Assembly: GCA_946531975.1 (NCBI GenBank) | Contig: CAMNAY010000012.1 | Span: 1-14,209, forward strand | DNA length: 14,209 nucleotides | Origin: an uncultured Ruminococcus sp. | GTDB taxonomy: Bacteria; Bacillota; Clostridia; Oscillospirales; Ruminococcaceae | Direction of reading: 5' to 3' | Part shown: positions 6,148 to 11,286 of the stretch, one piece after another | How the letters are laid out: every line of letters starts with the position of its first letter | How positions within the stretch are numbered: the stretch's first letter is position 1 | Notes under the pieces: generated by a model | Databases searched by the model: none | Told to the model about the DNA's origin: nothing | The model's input: only the letters and a program-made list of their open reading frames with translations | Position numbers and translations under genes: made by a program

Positions 6148-8691
6148 ATGAAACTACTGATCGTTGACGGCAACAGCATCCTCAACCGCGCATACTACGG
6201 CGTGAAGCCGCTTACGAACCGCAAGGGCCTCTTCACGAATGCGATCTACGGTTTTTTCAATATTCTGTTCAGGGCGATGGACGATGTTTCACCGACCGAC
6301 CTGATCGTCGCATTCGACCGCAAAGAACCGACCTTCCGCCACAAAGCGGATGCAGCCTATAAAGCAAACCGCAAGGGCATGCCCGAAGAACTCGCGATGC
6401 AGATGCCATATACTAAGCAGATTCTCGAAGCACTGGGCTATCCGGTCGTGACCTGCGCAGGCTGGGAGGCGGACGATATTCTCGGCACGCTCTCTGCCGC
6501 TGCTGCCGGTGCCGGTGCGGACTGCGTGATTCTGACCGGAGACCGCGATAATTTGCAGCTCATCAATGACCGCGTGACTGTGCGCCTTGCGACCAATAAA
6601 GAGCCGGTGCTTTATGATACCGCGAAATTTGAAGCGGATTACGGATTCCCGCCCAAGGGTCTGATCGACCTGAAAGCGCTCATGGGCGATTCCTCTGATA
6701 ACATCAAGGGTGTCGCCGGAATCGGCGAAAAAACCGCAAAATCGCTGATTCAGGAGTACGGCAGCATCGAAGCGCTCTATGAAGCGCTCCCCGATGCCAA
6801 GCTGACACCCTCTGTCCGGAAAAAGCTGGAGGCCGGTGCGGAGGATGCAAAGCACAGCAAGTGGCTCGCGACGATTGTCACCGATGCGCCGATTTCTGTG
6901 AATCTCGCAGACTATGCCCGCAAGCCGCAGGATACCGATACGCTCTCTGCCTTGCTGACTGATCTCGAACTGCACAAGCTGATGCAGCGCCTGAAGGTTC
7001 AGCCCGCTGCACTGCCTTCCGAGCCGCAAAATGCCGAAGCAGCAGATGTCAAACCGGCTGAGCCTGTGAAGATCACGCCGGCAGATGTCGATGCGATCTG
7101 CGCAAGTCAGGCACCGGTTGATTTCCTGTACCATGACAATCTGCTCTATGCCGCGTGGGACGGGAAATGCGGCAGAGTGACCGATGCGGCACAGATTTTC
7201 CGCATTCTCACAAGCGATGCGCCCAAGCGTACCTTCGACGCCAAGCCGGTCTACCGCATGTGCATGGCACAGGGCGGCACAATCCGGAATCTGACGCTGG
7301 ACGGCGCGATCTGCGGCTATCTGCTGAATCCGTCCGCATCGGAATACAGCATCCGGAACCTCTGCACGGATTCGGGAATTCCGTTTCCGGAGGAGACAGG
7401 GGAGTTTGCGGAGATCAGCATTCTGCCTGCGCTTTTGGACGCGCTCGAACAGCAGGTGACGGAGCAGGGCATGGAATCGCTGCTGCGGGAAATTGAGATG
7501 CCGCTTGTCGAGGTGCTTGCGGATATGGAGCATGTCGGCGTGCGGGTCGATGCAGACGGCGTGCGTGCATTCGGTGACATGCTCGAAGCGGAAATTGCAG
7601 GGCTTCAGACCCGAATTTATGAGCTTGCAGGCAGAGAATTCAATATTCTCTCGCCCAAGCAGCTCGGCGTAATTCTGTTCGAGGAGCTGGCACTGCCTGC
7701 GGGTAAGAAGACAAAAACCGGCTGGTCTACGAACGCCGAGGTGCTGGAGGGGCTGCGCGAACAGCATCCGATCGTCGATCTGATTCTGCAATACCGGCAG
7801 CTCACAAAGCTCAACTCGACCTATGTCGAAGGTCTGCTGAAAACAATCGCGCCGGACGGCAGGATTCACACCTGCTACCGTCAGACAGAAACCCGCACCG
7901 GACGCATCTCCTCAACCGAGCCGAATTTGCAGAATATCCCCGTGCGTACAGAGCTTGGACGCGAAATGCGCAAATTCTTCATTGCGGCGGAGGGACACAC
8001 GCTGCTTGATGCCGATTACAGCCAGATCGAGCTGCGTCTGGTCGCGCATCTCTGCGGCGACGAGAATATGCGCCGCACCTTTGCCGAGAATCTGGACATT
8101 CACCGGATGACCGCCGCGCAGGTGTTCAATATGCCGGAGGACATGGTCACAAAGGAAATGCGAAGCGCTGCAAAAGCAGTCAACTTCGGCATTTTGTACG
8201 GAATCGGTGCCTTTTCGCTGTCGAAGGACATCGGCGTATCGGTCGCGAAGGCTGACCGTTATATCAAGGATTACCTGCATTCCTTCCCGAATGTCGAGCA
8301 GTTCATGAACGAAACCGTCGCAAATGCGAAGGAAAAGGGCTATGTCACAACGCTGTTCGGCAGAAAGCGCTTCGTGCCGGAGCTGCGCGCCTCCAATAAA
8401 ATGGTGCAGGCGGCAGGCAGACGCATCGCGATGAATACGCCGGTGCAGGGCACCGCTGCCGATATCATCAAGGCGGCAATGGTGCGGGTCTGGCGGCGTC
8501 TGCGGGAAGAAGTCCCGACCGCAAAGCTGATTCTTCAGATCCATGACGAACTGATCGTTGAGGCACCGTTTGCCGATGCGGATAAGGCAGCCGAAATCCT
8601 GCATACAGAAATGGAGCAGGCGTGCAGCCTGTCTGTGCCGCTGACGGCAGAGGTGCAGGAGGGCACGAGCTGGTATGATGCTAAGGGCTGA
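6148..8691 (+). CDS. polA: DNA polymerase I
   Basis: An 847-residue family A polymerase for Okazaki-fragment processing and repair synthesis. Residues 1 to about 290 form the 5' nuclease (MKLLIVDGNSILNRAYY, EADDILGTL, LTGDRDNLQL, and the helix-hairpin-helix GVAGIGEKTA). The middle domain keeps the exonuclease fold (LDGAICGYLLNPS) but lacks the D-x-E metal motif near residue 325, where FLYHDN stands, so proofreading is probably lost. The polymerase has motif A with D623 (DADYSQIELR), motif B R672/K676/F680/Y684 (RSAAKAVNFGILYG) and motif C D800 (QIHDELIVE). Phenylalanine at 680 is the dNTP-discriminating form found in E. coli. I start at ATG 6148 because homology begins at MKLLIVDG and AAAGGA lies 9 nt upstream; an in-frame ATG at 6127 overlaps the leader. 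The gene overlaps rimI by 17 nt. Confidence 0.97.
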   Translation: MKLLIVDGNSILNRAYYGVKPLTNRKGLFTNAIYGFFNILFRAMDDVSPTDLIVAFDRKEPTFRHKADAAYKANRKGMPEELAMQMPYTKQILEALGYPVVTCAGWEADDILGTLSAAAAGAGADCVILTGDRDNLQLINDRVTVRLATNKEPVLYDTAKFEADYGFPPKGLIDLKALMGDSSDNIKGVAGIGEKTAKSLIQEYGSIEALYEALPDAKLTPSVRKKLEAGAEDAKHSKWLATIVTDAPISVNLADYARKPQDTDTLSALLTDLELHKLMQRLKVQPAALPSEPQNAEAADVKPAEPVKITPADVDAICASQAPVDFLYHDNLLYAAWDGKCGRVTDAAQIFRILTSDAPKRTFDAKPVYRMCMAQGGTIRNLTLDGAICGYLLNPSASEYSIRNLCTDSGIPFPEETGEFAEISILPALLDALEQQVTEQGMESLLREIEMPLVEVLADMEHVGVRVDADGVRAFGDMLEAEIAGLQTRIYELAGREFNILSPKQLGVILFEELALPAGKKTKTGWSTNAEVLEGLREQHPIVDLILQYRQLTKLNSTYVEGLLKTIAPDGRIHTCYRQTETRTGRISSTEPNLQNIPVRTELGREMRKFFIAAEGHTLLDADYSQIELRLVAHLCGDENMRRTFAENLDIHRMTAAQVFNMPEDMVTKEMRSAAKAVNFGILYGIGAFSLSKDIGVSVAKADRYIKDYLHSFPNVEQFMNETVANAKEKGYVTTLFGRKRFVPELRASNKMVQAAGRRIAMNTPVQGTAADIIKAAMVRVWRRLREEVPTAKLILQIHDELIVEAPFADADKAAEILHTEMEQACSLSVPLTAEVQEGTSWYDAKG

Positions 8692-9124
8692 TGCCGGGAT
8701 TGAGATGTTCTCTGACAGCAATATTCACGCGGTCGCAGAGCTGGCAAAGGCGTGCTTTACGACGCCGTGGTCGGAGGACATTTACCGCAGAGAGCTGGAT
8801 AACCCGCAGTCGGTCGGCTTTGTCTGCATGATTGGCGGAGAGGCAGCAGGGTTCATTCACTGCAATTTCGTGCTGGATGAGCTGACGCTGAACACGCTGT
8901 GCGTCGCAGAAAAATACCGCAGACAGGGCATCGCACGGGCACTCTGGGCGGCGGTGACAGAGATGATGCAGGGTGTATGCAGTGTGTGCTATCTGGAGGT
9001 GCGCGAGAGCAATCTGCCTGCGCGGACGCTCTATGAATCGCTCGGTTTTACGCAGAACGGTTATCGCCCGCGCTATTATTCGCAGCCGGATGAAGCCGCT
9101 GTGCTGATGATCTGTAATCTGTAA
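8675..9124 (+). CDS. rimI: Ribosomal protein S18 alanine N-acetyltransferase (GNAT family)
   Basis: A 149-residue GNAT acetyltransferase with the usual RimI length. The acetyl-CoA loop is YRRQGIA (motif A, R/Q-x-x-G-x-A). Before it stands ELTLNTLCV, and after it the RimI-typical YLEVRESNLPARTLYESLGF and the C-terminal GYRPRYYSQPDEAAVLM. RimI acetylates the N-terminal alanine of S18 in E. coli; in Firmicutes the physiological target is less certain, and other GNAT substrates cannot be excluded. The start at 8675 overlaps the end of polA by 17 nt; AGGAGGG at 8657-8663 serves it, so translation is likely coupled. A second ATG follows directly at 8678. It is not in the common tsaB-rimI-tsaD arrangement. 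Confidence 0.85.
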   Translation: MMLRADAGIEMFSDSNIHAVAELAKACFTTPWSEDIYRRELDNPQSVGFVCMIGGEAAGFIHCNFVLDELTLNTLCVAEKYRRQGIARALWAAVTEMMQGVCSVCYLEVRESNLPARTLYESLGFTQNGYRPRYYSQPDEAAVLMICNL

Positions 9125-9126
9125 AA

Positions 9127-9163
9127 CGAAAGAGGAGAACCCGACGCGGGCTCTCCTCTTTCG
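9127..9163. terminator. Bidirectional terminator between rimI and sigF
   Basis: A long stem (9127-9143 with 9147-9163, one A-C mismatch) closes a 3-nt loop between the convergent genes rimI and sigF. On the - strand TTTT follows; on the + strand the T tract is missing, so it may work better for the spoIIA operon. Confidence 0.78.
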
Positions 9164-9187
9164 GTGTATGATGAAATTGGATGCGGG

Positions 9188-9853
9188 TCAGCGGAGCAGT
9201 TCGCCGCGGAGAAAGAGCAGGATTTTTTTCTCTCTGCGGGAGACCTGTACCTGTGTCATACCGAGCAGCTTTGCCGCCTCACTCTGCGTCATATTCTGCT
9301 CATAGCGCAGCGCGATCAGTCTGCGGTCGGCATCGCTGAGCAGCGTCAGCACCTGCCGCAGCGCGAGATGCTCCTGAATTTCCTGTTCGGGCGAGGGAAT
9401 CGGAATATCCAGCACGGTATCGCCGTCCTCGCTTTCCGCTGTCAGTGAGATGACCGGTCTGGATGCACAGAGCGCCTGTGCTGCTTCTGTTTCCGGGACG
9501 TCTAATTGTGCGGCGACCTCACGGAGCGTCGGTTCTCTGCCGAGTGACTGCCGAAGCTGCTGGGAAGCGCGGTTTGCCTGCTGTGCGAGGGATTGCAGCC
9601 GCCTGCCGATGTGAACGCTGCCGCCCTCGCGGAACAGCCGCTTGATCTCTCCGAGAATCACAGGGACCGCATAGGTCGAGAAGCAGACACCGCGTGCCGG
9701 ATCGAAGGCATTGGCTGCCTTGACCAGCCCCAGACAGCCTGCGGAATACAGCTCCTCATATTCGACCCCGCGCTCACGGAAGCGGTTGGCGCAGAGGTGA
9801 ACCAGACCGAGATGCGCTTCCGCAGAGACTGCGGGTACATTATTCTGTCCCAT
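9188..9853 (-). CDS. sigF: RNA polymerase sporulation sigma factor SigF
   Basis: A 221-residue SigB/F/G-type sigma factor that directs early forespore transcription. Visible are region 2 (GLVHLCANRF, EELYSAGCLGLVKAANAFDP, CFSTYAVPVILGEIKRLFREGG), region 3 (LGREPTLREVAAQLDV) and region 4 (DADRRLIALRYEQNMTQSEAAKLLGMTQVQVSRREKKIL). It is about 30 residues shorter than B. subtilis SigF at the N-terminus, so most of region 1.2 is missing. Its place as third gene after spoIIAA and spoIIAB identifies SigF rather than SigG. The ATG at 9853 overlaps the end of spoIIAB by 14 nt, with GGAAG about 12 nt upstream, so translation is probably coupled. The protein should be held inactive by SpoIIAB until SpoIIAA is dephosphorylated. 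Confidence 0.93.
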   Translation of the reverse strand: MGQNNVPAVSAEAHLGLVHLCANRFRERGVEYEELYSAGCLGLVKAANAFDPARGVCFSTYAVPVILGEIKRLFREGGSVHIGRRLQSLAQQANRASQQLRQSLGREPTLREVAAQLDVPETEAAQALCASRPVISLTAESEDGDTVLDIPIPSPEQEIQEHLALRQVLTLLSDADRRLIALRYEQNMTQSEAAKLLGMTQVQVSRREKKILLFLRGELLR

Positions 9854-10280
9854 GGCGAAGCTTCTTCCGCATAATGACAGTCGTTCCCTTCCCGATATGG
9901 CTCGTGACCGTCAGCCGGTCGGTGAAGCTCTGCATGACGGTAAAGCCCAGACCGGCACGTTCCTCTGCGGGCGCGCTGGAATACAGCGGCTGCATTGCCT
10001 GTCCGATATCGGCAATGCCGCAGCCCTTGTCAGCGATCCGGATGTAGATGATATCCTGCGGCAGCAGCCGGACGGTTACGGCGATCAGCCCGGGTTCAGC
10101 ATCGCGGTAGGCATGAACAATGCTGTTTGTCACTGCCTCGGAGACTGCCGTGCGGAGGTCGGCAAGCTCCTCGACGGTCGGGTCGAGCTGAGCCGCAAAT
10201 GCACAGACCATTGTTCTGGCAAAGCTTTCGTTCTCGGAGCGTGCAGGAAAGCTGCATTTCAGTTCATTGAGCGTATTCAT
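9840..10280 (-). CDS. spoIIAB: Anti-sigma-F factor SpoIIAB (serine kinase)
   Basis: A 146-residue GHKL-fold ATPase, the length of the B. subtilis protein (146). It binds sigma-F and phosphorylates SpoIIAA. The N box AVSEAVTNSIVHAY gives E48 and N52 (E46 and N50 in B. subtilis), the G1 box ADKGCGI gives D84, and the G2 box is ERAGLGFTVMQSF. The N-terminal ENESFARTMVCAFAAQLDPT closely matches the family and includes R22, equivalent to R20 that contacts SpoIIAA and sigma-F. I start at ATG 10280, where homology begins and AAAGGAG lies 7 nt upstream, rather than at the upstream in-frame ATG at 10334. It overlaps spoIIAA by 17 nt and sigF by 14 nt. Confidence 0.95.
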   Translation of the reverse strand: MNTLNELKCSFPARSENESFARTMVCAFAAQLDPTVEELADLRTAVSEAVTNSIVHAYRDAEPGLIAVTVRLLPQDIIYIRIADKGCGIADIGQAMQPLYSSAPAEERAGLGFTVMQSFTDRLTVTSHIGKGTTVIMRKKLRHGTE

Positions 10281-10608
10281 GTTCCGGCTCCTTTCCGCAG
10301 ACAGTGCAGCGGATGACCGCGAGCCTGTCGGCACCGGAGAGCCGAAGCACCTTCCGGATCTGCTGTGAGGGGTTGTGGATTTCGAGTCTGCCGCCGGTTT
10401 CTTCGAGCAGTCTGGATCTGCCGATAATCAGCCCGATGCCGGAGCTGTCCATGAATGTGACATGCAGGAAATCGAGGATGAGGGTTTGCGGGAGCTGCTC
10501 GCGGACAGCGAAGTCGATTTGTTCGCGGATCTCTTTGACGTGGTGATGATCCAGCTCACCGCTGAGAAATGCAGTGAGCTTTTTGGGTTCCTGTTTGAGT
10601 TCAACCAT
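10264..10608 (-). CDS. spoIIAA: Anti-sigma-F factor antagonist SpoIIAA (STAS domain)
   Basis: A 114-residue single STAS-domain protein. In its unphosphorylated form it displaces sigma-F from SpoIIAB. The phosphorylation motif is FMDSSGIG; S56 corresponds to S58 of B. subtilis SpoIIAA. The first strand and turn (LTAFLSGELDHHHVKEIR) and the C-terminal helix fit the family. I start at ATG 10608 because homology begins there, with AAAGGA 11 nt upstream, a slightly long spacing; an in-frame ATG at 10656 would lie upstream of the -10. It is the first gene of the spoIIA operon. The phosphatase SpoIIE, needed to activate it, is not in this window. Confidence 0.95.
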   Translation of the reverse strand: MVELKQEPKKLTAFLSGELDHHHVKEIREQIDFAVREQLPQTLILDFLHVTFMDSSGIGLIIGRSRLLEETGGRLEIHNPSQQIRKVLRLSGADRLAVIRCTVCGKEPEHEYAQ

Positions 10609-10642
10609 GGCGCTTTGCGTCCTTTCTTTTTGTGGTATCTTC

Positions 10643-10653
10643 ATTGTAGCACA
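10643..10653 (-). promoter_or_regulatory. Candidate spoIIA promoter (extended -10)
   Basis: On the - strand TGTGC precedes TACAAT (10648-10643), about 34 nt before the spoIIAA ATG. No TTGACA-like -35 stands at 17 nt (CCAATT instead). In B. subtilis this operon uses sigma-H with Spo0A; a sigma-H pair (GCGGGATGT and AATGAAGAT) can be forced here but with a spacer 2-3 nt too short. Confidence 0.45.
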
Positions 10654-10686
10654 CACATCCCGCGAAATTGGTCATATACGGGCGGG

Positions 10687-10701
10687 GCGGGCAGTGCCCG
10701 C
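10687..10701. repeat. 15-bp perfect palindrome, copy 2
   Basis: GCGGGCA-G-TGCCCGC shares its 13-bp core with the palindrome at 5949-5963. It lies 38 nt upstream of the spoIIA -10, and also just upstream of the -35 of the divergent lipoprotein gene (13 nt). Confidence 0.7.
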
Positions 10702-10713
10702 AGGTGAAAGCAC

Positions 10714-10742
10714 TTGATTTTTGTTTAATATTATGCTATGAT
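10714..10742 (+). promoter_or_regulatory. Sigma-A promoter of the broken lipoprotein gene
   Basis: TTGATT (10714-10719), a 17-nt spacer and TATGAT (10737-10742) with a TGC extended -10 lie about 50 nt before the ATG at 10793. The promoter looks intact although the gene it reads is interrupted. Confidence 0.68.
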
Positions 10743-10792
10743 ATGAGAAGTATGAGTATCCGCCGTCAACCGGGAAAGGAATTTCATGATCT

Positions 10793-11183
10793 ATGAAAAA
10801 AGCATTGACCGTAACATTTGCACTTTGTCTCGCCGCACTCTGCGGCTGCGCTGAAGGAGGAGAGCATTTCGAAGATCACATTTCAGTTCAGCAACAATAA
10901 CACAAACGGTCTGAATGAGTCGTACACGACAAAGGAAATCGCAGAAATGAGTCAGAAATCACAGGCGGAGAAGCGTCCGACCGGTGAGATGAAAGCATTT
11001 ACGCTTGATGACGGAAATGAGTACATGTATTTTACAGCGAGTGAGAAGATTGACGAGGAGCGCACGCTATACAATACCAATGTTTTGCGGATGCTCGGCA
11101 AGTATACATTTCTGATGCAGTATACCAGCTTTGACGATGATTTTGAGACGGCAATTCTCCCGTGCTTTGAAAGTCTGTCCTGA
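10793..11183 (+). pseudogene. Frameshifted small lipoprotein gene
   Basis: From ATG 10793 the frame encodes a textbook lipoprotein signal: MKKALTVTFALCLAALCGCAEGG, with lipobox LCGC, but it ends at TAA after 35 codons (near 10900). The next frame (+1) is then open to TGA at 11183 and encodes about 110 residues (ISKITFQFSNNN ... LGKYTFLMQYTSFDDDFETAILPCFESLS) that read like the end of a secreted globular domain. Joining the two near 10850-10895 would give a lipoprotein of about 130 residues. A one-base deletion, or a larger internal deletion that also removed part of the mature domain, would explain it. A sequencing error or true frameshifting are alternatives. AAAGGA (10775-10780) is 12 nt from this ATG. 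I do not recognise the domain, and its function is unknown. Confidence 0.55.
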
Positions 11184-11246
11184 GACCGGCAAAGGTACGG
11201 GCAGCTCCCGGTATGCTCCAAATGCAGTTTTCATTCAGAAGCGGAT

Positions 11247-11277
11247 CCGATCATGATCAGTGCAGATGTATGATCGG
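11247..11277. terminator. Weak hairpin between the lipoprotein and ATPase genes
   Basis: CCGATCAT (11247-11254) pairs with ATGATCGG (11270-11277) across a 15-nt loop, between the convergent lipoprotein remnant and ATPase genes. Neither side has a T tract, so a terminator role is only suggested by position. Confidence 0.25.
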
Positions 11278-11286
11278 CACCGCTTC

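Noticed and set aside
10786..10854. ATG at 10786 with an ideal AAAGGA spacing
   Set aside because: Its frame gives only about 22 residues (MIYEKSIDRN...) with no signal or domain, while the frame from 10793 has a clear lipoprotein signal.
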